This document shows, piece after piece, positions 1 to 7,378 of a DNA stretch of 64,000 bases (position 1 is its first letter; each line of letters starts with the position of its first letter). The stretch is from the NCBI RefSeq assembly GCF_022352055.1, contig NZ_JAKRWM010000001.1, forward strand, positions 806,001 to 870,000, read 5' to 3'. Source of the DNA: Cohnella mopanensis. GTDB lineage: Bacteria > Bacillota > Bacilli > Paenibacillales > Paenibacillaceae. The notes beneath the pieces were generated by a model that was not told the origin of the DNA, searched no databases, and worked only from the letters and a program-made list of their open reading frames with translations. The position numbers and the translations under genes were made by a program.

Positions 1-263
1 GGCTTCCCGCTGATTCTTATTTCGACAGCGATAACAGATTCCGTTAAAAAGAATAGATTTTCCGCATTCTTGGCATTGATTCGGTATCTGTTTTCTCAAC
101 ATACTCACCTCTACTCTTTCAAGACTATTTGCTATTTTTTCTACCTCTTCGAATTCAGGCTCATATCCTTGTACAATAGCACCGTCATTTCAGCAAGTGC
201 AGAAATTGGTCCATGCCATGCGTGTCCTCCTTGACGACAGGACTCACATCTCAGAGCATGCAT
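1..263 (-). pseudogene. zinc-ribbon protein, frameshifted, cut by the left edge
   Basis: The minus strand starts at an ATG (261-263) behind AAGGA and reads MHALRCESCRQGGHAWHGPI (CxxC at residues 6-9) before stopping at 141-143. Around 185-190 a second minus frame opens and runs on to the window edge; it carries CQEC and CYRC pairs (a zinc ribbon) plus an acidic segment with PEFEEVEKIAN. Adding one A to the AAA run near 187-189 joins the two frames into one protein with three Cys pairs. This is either a recent one-base deletion or a homopolymer error. An internal ATG at 100-102 with AGAGGTGAGT could still express the last ribbon. Family and function not recognised; the 3' part lies outside the window. 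Confidence 0.5.
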
Positions 264-277
264 CTTGCAATCCTTTT

Positions 278-316
278 AAATAAAAAAACACCGCTTCGTT
301 TGGTAACGTGAGGGTG
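278..316 (-). terminator. possible weak terminator after the 425-913 gene
   Basis: On the minus strand ACACC and GGTGT can pair around a loop of about 20 bases, followed by seven Ts. It sits between the stop at 425 and the start of the gene at 263. The stem is only five pairs, so this is tentative. Confidence 0.3.
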
Positions 317-424
317 TCGAAGTCACACACTTATGATACGGTTCAGCATTTCGGATCTATCGGCGCAAAATCCCGCGCGGTGCGAAATCGCTAAACCTTC
401 CCATATTCATAGGCTAAGACCAAC

Positions 425-913
425 TTATATAAGCTCATCTGCGATCATTTTTGCCTTTTCCGCAAGCTCCCTCATATCAGCAGCTGGAACAAGCTCGGCT
501 AAATCGTAGGACAGCGGATTACGGGAAAACTTGTTCAAATCATCCCGAAGCAGGTTTCTTTTTTCTTCGGAGGCATCAATATAAAGTTTGCACGGCTTCC
601 TACTCTCATCCAAATCATGCAAATCGACATAGCCTGATTTAAGACACTCCAACACAATGGCTGAAAGATCGATTAGAGCACCGCAGGCAATATCAAGTTC
701 TACCCGAAACATGCCGTTAGCACTTCTCCTATCAAATCCAATATTACCGCCGTTTTTCAAGTCTCCCTCCGAAAGCAGAACATCGAAACCCAAGTCCTTT
801 AAAATCTGATTAAACGTCACATCCGTTAAGTCCAATTGTTCCAAATAGTCTATTAATGCAAGCGAATCATCGGAACCGCCAATTAAATCTCCCCACCATT
901 TGCTTATGTACAT
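425..913 (-). CDS. hypothetical protein, 162 aa
   Basis: Unrecognised cytoplasmic protein without signal peptide or membrane segment. It begins MYISKWWGDLIGGSDDSLAL and is rich in Asp, Glu and Leu. An in-frame GTG lies 12 bases upstream, but the ATG at 911-913 has AAGGTGG at eight bases' spacing and is the better start. Size, acidity and the neighbourhood of DUF5713 and Imm51-like genes resemble small accessory or immunity-type proteins; that is inference from context only. It has its own upstream gap of more than 200 bases and appears monocistronic. Confidence 0.6.
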   Translation of the reverse strand: MYISKWWGDLIGGSDDSLALIDYLEQLDLTDVTFNQILKDLGFDVLLSEGDLKNGGNIGFDRRSANGMFRVELDIACGALIDLSAIVLECLKSGYVDLHDLDESRKPCKLYIDASEEKRNLLRDDLNKFSRNPLSYDLAELVPAADMRELAEKAKMIADELI

Positions 914-1149
914 GCTCTTCTCCACCTTCTTTATAGTTATTGTAATTTTCCAAATAAGATAGTTTCACTATACAAGAGGTGAAAATATGTAAACAGCTAC
1001 TTGTTGAGGACTAATAAGTTAGTGTCATTACCAAAAACCTCAGCACTCCACGTTCCCATACGCTCAGCACCTCTGCTAGGAAACGCAAAGAAATCATGCG
1101 AAAAAAATGGATTGATTCAGAGTAGTTTGTATTATTTTTCTCCAACAAA
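914..1149. other. intergenic region with no clear feature
   Basis: AT-rich gap of about 236 bases between two minus-strand genes. It must contain the promoter of the 425-913 gene. No convincing hairpin or additional gene was found; a plus-strand open frame here lacks a ribosome binding site and overlaps the DUF5713 gene. Confidence 0.4.
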
Positions 1150-1536
1150 CTACCAATCACGTTCACGAATGGCTACTTCTGTATCTATTTCGATACCAAA
1201 AAAGGCTAAAATATCTTCAACTGTTTGTGCAATTGATTCTCTCGCAACTGTTTCAATTTCGCTGTCATTTTCGTCAAACTCTTCTGCAAGATCATTGATT
1301 GTATTGATGGCTAAATCAAGCTTTGATTGAATTTCTTCGATATCTTGATTTCCTTGTTCCAAAAACTCAACAACTTTAACTAGTTCAGCTTTAACTTTAT
1401 CCACAAGAAAGTTAGGGAAATATCCATCAATATACATATCTTTTAAATATTCAAAGGGAACTTCATTTGCTTCGTTAACCGCAGTTTGTTCGTTCATAAC
1501 GTTCAATGCGGCAGATTGCATAAGGTCTTTTTCCAT
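1150..1536 (-). CDS. DUF5713 family protein
   Basis: A 128-aa acidic cytoplasmic protein. The segment FEYLKDMYIDGYFPNFLVDK, followed by an alpha-helical region and a C-terminal ETVARESIAQTVEDILAFFGI ending in RERDW, matches the DUF5713 pattern as I know it (EYLxDMYxDxYFP ... EtvARExI). Function of the family is not established. Start chosen at the ATG of MEKDLMQ (AGAGGAAGAG upstream); the longer frame beginning MSRDTK has no such site. Stands alone, transcribed with its neighbours' strand. Confidence 0.75.
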   Translation of the reverse strand: MEKDLMQSAALNVMNEQTAVNEANEVPFEYLKDMYIDGYFPNFLVDKVKAELVKVVEFLEQGNQDIEEIQSKLDLAINTINDLAEEFDENDSEIETVARESIAQTVEDILAFFGIEIDTEVAIRERDW

Positions 1537-1620
1537 CACTCTTCCTCTTTTCGTTTTTGTGTCCCTAGACAATTACCTGGGCATTCTTGCCGAAGCGTAT
1601 GGGTGTAATATCCCGCAAAT

Positions 1621-1647
1621 AGGAGACCTTTAACTCAAAGGTCTCCT
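1621..1647 (-). terminator. 11-bp perfect hairpin between genes, no U-tract
   Basis: AGGAGACCTTT and its exact complement flank a five-base loop. It lies downstream of the minus-strand gene ending at 1706 and upstream of the gene starting at 1536. There is no T-run on either side, so it may be a Rho-independent terminator of poor quality or an mRNA 3' stabiliser. Confidence 0.5.
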
Positions 1648-1705
1648 GACATTGATCCGCTGCCGGGCATATCGATCGTTCGAGCGGGCAATGTTCTACC
1701 CACCC

Positions 1706-2461
1706 TTAGTCCAACTCCGCACGGGAAAATAAATCGCGTATCAAGGTATCATCCTCACAAGCAGCCTTAAAACCTAGAGCAAACCTCTCCAGCGCTTCGC
1801 CGTCCGTCGAGTAAGCGCAGAACATACTCCCCTCAGGATCAAATTGGATCTGAGCTGCCAACTCCGGCATGATTTCCTCGATGAAAACAGCGGCCAAAGA
1901 ACCCCAGTCATAACCGTTTCCTTCAAATCCCTCGTCAGCACGTTCCGCAAAAACCTCATTTTTATAGCTCCCCACATTCAAAATCAGTGACACCGAACTC
2001 GCGTGAACTACCCATTGGAAGGGTAGAAGGAGTTCTGAATCCGGAGATGGGGCATACTTTTGCGAGGATGTGATGACCGGGTCAACTGTACTCTTCTTAT
2101 TCAACTGGCTTCCAAGGCTTGTTTTGGACATCTGCACGAATTTGGAGGCCTGCTTGTCTGCTGGATTCAATTGATACGCTATCTCAAACTGTTGCAACGC
2201 TTCCTCATATTTTCCCGAATAGTAGTATGCATAACCTAAACGAAAATGCCACAGGGAATCCTCTTTACCCTGATCCTGAACGGATAATAGCATGCTGATA
2301 GCTTTATCATAATCATCTAGATTGTTATAAGCGCGTGCTAGATGACCCGTGAGTTCATAGTCTATTTCCGTGTCGGGCAATGCCGCGATCTCGTCTATAA
2401 TCTTTTGATGATCCCCCTTGTCAAACCATCTGTTTAATTGTATTAATCGTTCTTCTTTCAT
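1706..2461 (-). CDS. TPR protein with C-terminal Imm51-like immunity domain
   Basis: 251 aa with two regions. Residues about 1-115 are tetratricopeptide repeats (WHFRLGYAYYYSGKYEEALQ; LTGHLARAYNNLDDYDKAIS). After a linker, residues about 135-250 carry FQWVVHASSVSLILNVGSYK, NGYDWGSLAAVFIEEIMPEL and FDPEGSMFCAYS, the pattern I associate with Imm51 immunity proteins of polymorphic toxin systems (GNGYDW, FDPE..MFcAYS). No signal peptide. Start ATG at 2459-2461; the upstream sequence gives only a modest SD. No toxin gene is adjacent, so it looks like an orphan immunity gene or a domesticated fusion. The TPR call is firm, the Imm51 call rests on remembered motifs. Confidence 0.7.
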   Translation of the reverse strand: MKEERLIQLNRWFDKGDHQKIIDEIAALPDTEIDYELTGHLARAYNNLDDYDKAISMLLSVQDQGKEDSLWHFRLGYAYYYSGKYEEALQQFEIAYQLNPADKQASKFVQMSKTSLGSQLNKKSTVDPVITSSQKYAPSPDSELLLPFQWVVHASSVSLILNVGSYKNEVFAERADEGFEGNGYDWGSLAAVFIEEIMPELAAQIQFDPEGSMFCAYSTDGEALERFALGFKAACEDDTLIRDLFSRAELD

Positions 2462-2561
2462 GGATAGGTATCCCCTCTCATAGCACGCTGGATATTAATG
2501 GATGATACAAAACACTTCCATATTATATCAGAAAAACTTGCATTATCTGACAAATGACCAC

Positions 2562-2590
2562 AAAAAAGCTCAAGCAATTTATGCTTGAGC
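2562..2590 (-). terminator. Rho-independent terminator of the hydrolase gene
   Basis: Perfect 9-bp stem GCTCAAGCA/TGCTTGAGC with a five-base loop, followed on the minus strand by TTTTTT. It begins four bases after the hydrolase stop codon. Confidence 0.9.
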
Positions 2591-2593
2591 AGA

Positions 2594-3493
2594 TTAATCC
2601 CGACTCGCATCGTATATCTTTTGCGCCAAATACGCCGGTCTAGTGCGCGTATCCGTAAAGTGGTCCCCATCGCCAACGATTAGGCGGAATAAACCGAGTC
2701 GTGTTGACATATGGGGATTCCAACCGTAGCCCTCCCCTTGAGGCAATACATTATCTTGGAAGAAATACACATAACTTTTGGGGATTTGTAGCGCATAGAA
2801 CGCTTTGAGATCGAGATTCTCGAAAAGCGGTTTAGCCGGTTCCGGAGCAACACTTGCATAAAAAAGTTTAGCATCATTGGTGGTGGCTGTATTTACGAAC
2901 AATGCTCGGAATGTCTCAAACGGAAGCATGATTGTATCATCATCTGACATCTTTCTGAGCTCTTCAAAACCTTGTCTCGTTTGGGGCGGTAATTCGTCAG
3001 CAAGCGATTCGCCGTCTTTTAATACAAAAGCATCCCAGAAGACCAAGCGCTTGATACGATCGGGTACCTGTTCGGAAACCTTTTGAATGACTGTTCCACC
3101 AAAGCTGTGCCCAACGAGAATAAAGTCGTGCAGGTTCAACTGTTTTATATAATCAACGACTGATTTCGTAATCATAGCATGCGTGACTTTTTTATTTGAA
3201 TCAGTTCCATGGCCTGCGTATTCTGGAGTGTAGACTATGTTCCCTTGACTACGCAGTACTGCAGCTACGCCGTCCCAAAAATGAACATCTGCCCAGGAAC
3301 CATGCACAAGTACGAAGGTTAGCCGCTGAGGCGGTTCGGAATAAGGATTATAATACTGTCCCTGTGGTATGAACCGATAATTAGGATTTGGAATTTGATA
3401 ATTCCCCGAAGAATAAGGAAACACGAACAACTTCCTCTCATAAACGACATAATTGAGCTTATGCCTACCGCGTCTTAAAGATTCACGTTCCAA
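2594..3493 (-). CDS. alpha/beta hydrolase
   Basis: Alpha/beta-hydrolase-fold protein of 299 aa or slightly less. LTFVLVHGSWADVHFWDGV holds the oxyanion-hole HGSW, LVGHSFGG is the nucleophile elbow with catalytic Ser, and GDGDHFTDT provides the His near the C-terminus; the acid is probably the Asp in VFWDAFVL. Substrate unknown. The open frame begins with a TTG at 3493 that has no SD; a GTG at 3424 (FPYSSGNYQ) behind GAGAGG is a plausible alternative, so the N-terminus is uncertain. No signal peptide. It is a single-gene unit with its own terminator. Confidence 0.8.
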   Translation of the reverse strand: MERESLRRGRHKLNYVVYERKLFVFPYSSGNYQIPNPNYRFIPQGQYYNPYSEPPQRLTFVLVHGSWADVHFWDGVAAVLRSQGNIVYTPEYAGHGTDSNKKVTHAMITKSVVDYIKQLNLHDFILVGHSFGGTVIQKVSEQVPDRIKRLVFWDAFVLKDGESLADELPPQTRQGFEELRKMSDDDTIMLPFETFRALFVNTATTNDAKLFYASVAPEPAKPLFENLDLKAFYALQIPKSYVYFFQDNVLPQGEGYGWNPHMSTRLGLFRLIVGDGDHFTDTRTRPAYLAQKIYDASRD

Positions 3494-3547
3494 TAGGTAT
3501 TAACGACCGATTCAGTGTTCTTCTACTTGACATTCGGCTAAGTACCC

Positions 3548-3576
3548 AAAACAAAGAGCTGCCCATTAGACAGCTC
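3548..3576 (-). terminator. terminator after the 3593-3922 gene
   Basis: GAGCTG/CAGCTC stem with a nine-base loop followed on the minus strand by TTTGTTTT, starting 17 bases beyond the stop codon. Confidence 0.75.
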
Positions 3577-3592
3577 CATTTAACTTTAAACG

Positions 3593-3922
3593 CTACCAAA
3601 TTCCATGGATTAAATTCCACATCCGTCTACGATGACAAGGATTTTCAGGATCTATGCTGCAATTCATCAGCCACTGGGCGGCATTCTCTCTTTGTTCGGG
3701 TGTGACCGGTACTCCTAAACAATCGGATAGCCGATCAATCATCTGGCAGCATTTACCATGGTCTCTTAAATCTTGAAGTCGATGGGACCTAAGAATTCCG
3801 CAAACACGGTGGAAATTCATAGGGTGCATGAATTTGCACCGAAACGTTCTCATTAAATGCGGGTCAAGGTAAGCCATAATATCCCCAATTTCTCCTTTCG
3901 TATTGATCATTTTTCTCGCCAT
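3593..3922 (-). CDS. hypothetical protein rich in Cys, His, Arg and Met
   Basis: 109-aa basic protein of unknown family. It holds scattered Cys and His (FRCKFMHPMNFHRVCG, HGKCCQMIDRLSDCLG, NCSIDPENPCHRRR), which could bind metal or simply reflect composition; no regular zinc-finger spacing is visible. Start taken at the second Met codon of the frame, which has GGGAGA ten bases upstream. It lies downstream of the cyclase gene on the same strand, 92 bases apart, so it may be cotranscribed with it. Function not inferred. Confidence 0.6.
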   Translation of the reverse strand: MARKMINTKGEIGDIMAYLDPHLMRTFRCKFMHPMNFHRVCGILRSHRLQDLRDHGKCCQMIDRLSDCLGVPVTPEQRENAAQWLMNCSIDPENPCHRRRMWNLIHGIW

Positions 3923-4014
3923 CAACGGCTTTCTCCCGCTTTGTGGCGGTTAGTTTAGCATATGTGATCGTCCAGAAAGGGGGCAGGGCTGCTTTCTCAT
4001 ACAAGTGAAATTGA

Positions 4015-5880
4015 TTATATACAGTAGCCTTTGTATTTCTTCATATAGTGACTCAAGGTGAGCAATGGCCAAATAAGGGGATAACTGTGATAATGAATAT
4101 AGAAATGCCCGGGCAGGCCGGCACCGGTTGGGTAAGATGATCGTTTGCTTTTCTGCCTGTTCCATTCCATTAAGTTGGCCAGTCCTTTATTGATCTCATC
4201 GGTTGGCTGATCATGGACGGCAATGAGGGTATCGAGTGCCCAGGCCGTGTGAACCACCGTAGAGTAAGAAGTAGGAATATACCTTTTGTGTATATCGCTC
4301 TTGCAAGACTCGCCCCACCCGCCGTCCAATTGCCTGATCTTTAACAGCCAATCAATCGCTTGTCGAATGATCGGATGATCGGCAGACATCCCGACTGCTC
4401 TCATCCCGGTGACAGCTGCCCATGTCCCATAGATGAAGGAAATTCCCCACCGACCATACCATGATCCATCTTTTTTTTGATTTTTGATAAGCCAATGTAC
4501 GCTGTCTTGAACCCGGAGATGAGTCGTTGTCAACTTTAAGTGACTGCCCATAAATTCAAGGGTACGACCTGTGACATCCGCAGCAGAAGGATCTACAGCC
4601 GTATCAGCAAAATTCTGTATACGGAATGGGCGAGTCATAGATGGAATGCTGTTCTTTTCAAAGGCTGCCCAGCCTCCATCATCATTTTGCATTCCTAACA
4701 ACCAGTTAACTCCTGTTCTCCACGCCTCTCGATAGTCTAATTGATCGTCTGCAAATCGCGAAAGCGCCCGCAAGACGGCTTGCGTATCATCCACATCCGG
4801 AATAGCGGTGCTGCAGTCAGAAAATCCCCATCCCCCTGCGAGGTGAACAAGATTGCTCCCTCCCCCCTCCTTTAGATCTCTTTGCCGAAGAGCAAGTAAA
4901 TATTGAGCAGCATTCTGAATCGCTGGATCTTCTGTCGTTAGTCCCGCTTCCTGTAAAGAATGGCAGATCAGTGCCGTGTCCCATACCGTAGAAGGAGAGT
5001 TCTGAATATGGACCTCATCGTTTAATCGGTATCCAAAAGAGGTTAACCCCTTAATGGCATGCTGAATAACAGGAGAATCATGCTGGTAGCCGAGAGACAG
5101 TAAAGCATAAATCATGAAAAAGGTAGCGCTCGCATAACTGCTTAGAGTACCGTCCTGCACTATATTTTGCAGCATATAACGCTCCGCTTTCTTAATTGCC
5201 GCCTTAGAGATAGGGTTCGCTGGCCAACGTTTCAAAAATAAATGTAACCAACGCCCCTTTTTATCCAGTCTCCTGAATTTACGAGTTACAAATAAGTGAG
5301 TGATACCCGGCGCGGATGGCTTCCTAAGCGAGAATTTTCGGTAGCAAAGAATTAATATGGGGGCAAAATGAGTGCGGATATAGGAGCTCCATCTGTAAAA
5401 GCTAAAGGGGATAAACCTAGGGATATGCAATAAAAATAGCGGAATCGGATAAATGGCAGGCCAGGGATAAAGTTGATTTAACGCCAGCATGAATTTGGTG
5501 GAAATATGAGCATTCTCAACTCCGCCGTTTCGAAGGATAAAGGTTTCGGCCAATTTCATATGGTCGTCATGTAGATCTGAATAACCAGAAAGCAGCAGCC
5601 CGGTATAAGCCTCGATCGTAGAAGAGAGATGACCTTCATCATCGTCATACTGTTTCCATGCTCCACTCGCTGCCTGTTTGTTCAGCAAGCGCTGACCCAG
5701 CAATGGAATAAGCTCCTCTTTGTATGGGCTGTTAAGGGTGCTTAAGAGAATCATCATATAGGCATCTGTCACGGGTCCTGCTTCGAAACAATACCTCCAA
5801 GAACCGTTCACATGTTGTTCCATCTTCAGACGGCTGATGTATCGTTCAATTTCTAATTGTACTTTCTCCAGCAACTCCAT
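4015..5880 (-). CDS. sqhC: squalene-hopene / tetraprenyl-beta-curcumene cyclase family protein
   Basis: Class II triterpene cyclase of about 621 aa (family about 630). The protonation motif DVDDT is at about residue 361; QW-type repeats include MQNDDGGWAAF, NQKKDGSWYGRWG and IRQLDGGWGES. Such enzymes cyclise squalene to hopene or, in Bacillus, tetraprenyl-curcumene to sporulene-type lipids, at the membrane face. The C-terminal GESCKSDIHKRYIP region resembles the Bacillus SqhC subgroup more than Alicyclobacillus SHC, as far as memory allows, which fits the adjacent sporulation-type genes. Start at ATG 5880 with GGGGTG upstream; a longer frame (from 5907) lacks an SD. Exact substrate is uncertain. 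Confidence 0.9.
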   Translation of the reverse strand: MELLEKVQLEIERYISRLKMEQHVNGSWRYCFEAGPVTDAYMMILLSTLNSPYKEELIPLLGQRLLNKQAASGAWKQYDDDEGHLSSTIEAYTGLLLSGYSDLHDDHMKLAETFILRNGGVENAHISTKFMLALNQLYPWPAIYPIPLFLLHIPRFIPFSFYRWSSYIRTHFAPILILCYRKFSLRKPSAPGITHLFVTRKFRRLDKKGRWLHLFLKRWPANPISKAAIKKAERYMLQNIVQDGTLSSYASATFFMIYALLSLGYQHDSPVIQHAIKGLTSFGYRLNDEVHIQNSPSTVWDTALICHSLQEAGLTTEDPAIQNAAQYLLALRQRDLKEGGGSNLVHLAGGWGFSDCSTAIPDVDDTQAVLRALSRFADDQLDYREAWRTGVNWLLGMQNDDGGWAAFEKNSIPSMTRPFRIQNFADTAVDPSAADVTGRTLEFMGSHLKLTTTHLRVQDSVHWLIKNQKKDGSWYGRWGISFIYGTWAAVTGMRAVGMSADHPIIRQAIDWLLKIRQLDGGWGESCKSDIHKRYIPTSYSTVVHTAWALDTLIAVHDQPTDEINKGLANLMEWNRQKSKRSSYPTGAGLPGHFYIHYHSYPLIWPLLTLSHYMKKYKGYCI

Positions 5881-5904
5881 ATTAGCACCCCAAAACAGGC
5901 GGTT

Positions 5905-5938
5905 CACACCTTAGTTGGCACATACTATGTACGGTGTG
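5905..5938. promoter_or_regulatory. nested inverted repeat upstream of the cyclase gene
   Basis: CACACC (5905-5910) and GGTGTG (5933-5938) form the outer arms, with a second palindrome ACATACTATGT (5920-5930) between them, about 25 bases upstream of the cyclase start. Could be an operator overlapping the promoter or an mRNA leader hairpin. No regulator can be named. Confidence 0.4.
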
Positions 5939-6055
5939 ATACTTTGGTAGAGGTTTTCACCTAGCAGGCTGATTTTCAATCATTTGCCTAGCTGAGCATT
6001 CGCTGTGGGCAGTTGTGCTTTAGCGGAACATTCATATGTCTGTGCGAATACACAG

Positions 6056-6083
6056 TCCGTATAATTACCTCCCCCATAAACTA
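6056..6083 (+). promoter_or_regulatory. sigma-K-like promoter of the first YjcZ gene
   Basis: CATAAACTA (6075-6083) fits the sigma-K -10 pattern CATAnnnTA; a CC-containing -35 block lies 16 bases upstream. The same arrangement, with the conserved upstream string GTGYGAAT, recurs before the next two small genes, which strengthens the call. Confidence 0.6.
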
Positions 6084-6126
6084 ACTATGTGATTAACAGT
6101 CACAATAAGTTTGGGTGGTGAAATCA

Positions 6127-6261
6127 ATGGGTTATGGTGTTGGTGGTGTAGGTACTGGAAGTTGTGGAGGATACGGCGGCGGTATGGGCGCAGCTGCATT
6201 CGCACTTGTTTTATTCATTCTATTGGTAATTATCCTTCGTGCTGGAACTGGGATCTACTAA
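6127..6261 (+). CDS. YjcZ-family small sporulation protein, copy 1
   Basis: 44-aa protein: a Gly-rich head (MGYGVGGVGTGSCGGYGGGM) followed by a single hydrophobic segment (AFALVLFILLVIIL) and a short tail. This is the YjcZ/YrrI-like layout known for small membrane-anchored proteins of spore-forming Bacilli, thought to sit in the spore coat or membrane. GGTGGTG lies upstream of the ATG. A second copy at 6999-7133 differs in few residues. The larger open frame in another phase over this position is an artefact. Regulation is probably late mother-cell, from the CATAnnnTA element. Confidence 0.85.
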   Translation: MGYGVGGVGTGSCGGYGGGMGAAAFALVLFILLVIILRAGTGIY

Positions 6262-6340
6262 GAAGGAATTACCTCTCTGTTGTCACCATGTCCCAATACC
6301 CTGCTCCGTGTGAATGTGATGGCAAATACAGTAAGCAAAT

Positions 6341-6376
6341 TCCCGCCAGCCAATCGGCCAAGCGGGGATTTTTTTT
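6341..6376 (+). terminator. terminator of the first YjcZ gene
   Basis: TCCCGC (6341-6346) pairs with GCGGGGA (6362-6368), followed by eight Ts. It closes the first cassette about 80 bases after the stop. Confidence 0.85.
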
Positions 6377-6466
6377 ATACGAAAAAGAACACTACCCGAA
6401 GTCAACGGGCTTATCTAATTTTCATTGTATATATGCGGATTAATGATGAACCTGTGTGAATGCACT

Positions 6467-6494
6467 GGCGGTATGCTTATCCACTCATATTATA
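6467..6494 (+). promoter_or_regulatory. sigma-K-like promoter of the middle cassette
   Basis: CATATTATA (6486-6494) fits CATAnnnTA; GGCG lies 15 bases upstream at the -35 position. The preceding CTGTGTGAATGCA matches the equivalent block in the two flanking cassettes. Confidence 0.55.
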
Positions 6495-6531
6495 GGAGTG
6501 GTTGCAATCACAAAAGACAGGTGGTGAAAAT

Positions 6532-6762
6532 ATGACAGTTCCGAAAAAACTTCTGAAAACAAAAACTGCTCGCACAAAATTAAACAAAAATAAAAATCAA
6601 AAAAATGTCCATACAAGCGCAAAAAAGATTAAAACCACAAAACTTGTGCATACGAAAGCTTTTTTCCCTTTTGGATTCGAACGTTTTGAGCCATTCGACC
6701 GATTCGAGCGTTTTGAACCATTTGATCGTTTTGGGTTTTTTACGCCATTCTTTTTCTTTTAA
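6532..6762 (+). CDS. small protein with Lys-rich half and FERFEPFDRF repeats
   Basis: 76 aa with start at the ATG of MTVPKK (GGTGGTG upstream). Residues about 4-50 are strongly basic (KKLLKTKTARTKLNKNKNQK); residues about 51-76 are an aromatic, charge-alternating repeat in which FERFEPFDR occurs twice in tandem, ending FGFFTPFFFF. No family recognised. Position between two YjcZ genes and behind a sigma-K-like element suggests a spore coat or envelope component; a basic DNA/peptidoglycan-binding or cross-linked matrix role is conceivable but unproved. The repeat DNA (GAACGTTTTGAGCCATT type units) is itself duplicated. Confidence 0.6.
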   Translation: MTVPKKLLKTKTARTKLNKNKNQKNVHTSAKKIKTTKLVHTKAFFPFGFERFEPFDRFERFEPFDRFGFFTPFFFF

Positions 6763-6927
6763 TGAGGCTTCCAGGATTTCTTCTAAACAAACTCTTAATA
6801 ATCAAAATCCCTGCTCAGCCCAATGACTGAAGTGTTTTGTTTTGGGTATATAAAAAGCCAGAGAGCTAAAGCCCCTCGGGCATTCTTATGCTCTAGCGGA
6901 AAAAGCACATGTCTGTGTGAATGCTCT

Positions 6928-6955
6928 GACCGTATGTTTGTCTCAACATAAACTA
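6928..6955 (+). promoter_or_regulatory. sigma-K-like promoter of the second YjcZ gene
   Basis: CATAAACTA (6947-6955), identical to the element before copy 1, with GACC 15 bases upstream. The wider block from TCTAGCGGAA to ATCACAATAA is visibly homologous to that before copy 1, so promoter and gene were duplicated together. Confidence 0.6.
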
Positions 6956-6998
6956 ACCGTGTGATAAACAATCACAATAAAAATTGGTGGTGATTTCC

Positions 6999-7133
6999 GT
7001 GGGTTGTGGTGTTGGTGGTGTAGGTACCGGAAGTTGTGGAGGATACGGCGGCGGTATGGGTGCAGCTGCATTCGCACTTGTTTTATTCATTCTTTTGGTA
7101 ATTATCCTTCGTGCTGGAACTGGGATCTACTAA
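6999..7133 (+). CDS. YjcZ-family small sporulation protein, copy 2
   Basis: 44 aa, starting with GTG (GTGGGTTGTGG) instead of ATG and differing from copy 1 at the third residue (Cys for Tyr). The Gly-rich head and single hydrophobic helix are otherwise the same, and most codons are identical, which points to recent duplication or gene conversion. GGTGGTG precedes the start. A strong terminator follows. Function as for copy 1: probable small membrane-associated protein of late sporulation, inferred from family and promoter. Confidence 0.85.
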   Translation: MGCGVGGVGTGSCGGYGGGMGAAAFALVLFILLVIILRAGTGIY

Positions 7134-7163
7134 GCAGTATTGAAACCCTCCGGCTTCTTCTTA

Positions 7164-7199
7164 CCCCATCATGATTGGCTACATGATGGGGCTTTTTTT
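7164..7199 (+). terminator. terminator of the second YjcZ gene
   Basis: Perfect 10-bp stem CCCCATCATG/CATGATGGGG with an eight-base loop, followed by C and seven Ts. Confidence 0.95.
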
Positions 7200-7240
7200 A
7201 TTTCGAAATATCGATAATCCAGAGTCACGATGGGATTTCG

Positions 7241-7318
7241 ATGGTGAAAAAACTAGGAAATCAGGCAACAAAAATCGACGATCATAACATCGGAGAATTA
7301 GTATACATTTTTAAATGA
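7241..7318 (+). pseudogene. 25-codon fragment resembling a phosphoglucose isomerase C-terminal segment
   Basis: The frame MVKKLGNQATKIDDHNIGEL (and on to VYIFK) resembles the ATxIDxxxxGELIYxFE stretch near the C-terminus of Firmicute glucose-6-phosphate isomerases. No convincing SD precedes it, and the sequence after the stop does not continue the match clearly. It may be a decayed fragment or a chance short frame. Confidence 0.25.
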
Positions 7319-7378
7319 TGCACGGGGCCAGTTATAAGGAGGAGTTTCTTTTTAAGAAAAAATTATGGGAAGGATGAA

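Noticed and set aside
170-215. In-frame UGA read as selenocysteine in the zinc-ribbon gene
   Set aside because: A one-base indel joins Cys-pair-rich frames on both sides and no SECIS-like hairpin was seen.
6111-6443. 110-codon frame over the first YjcZ gene
   Set aside because: Wrong phase; the ATG at 6127 has the SD and gives a recognised family.
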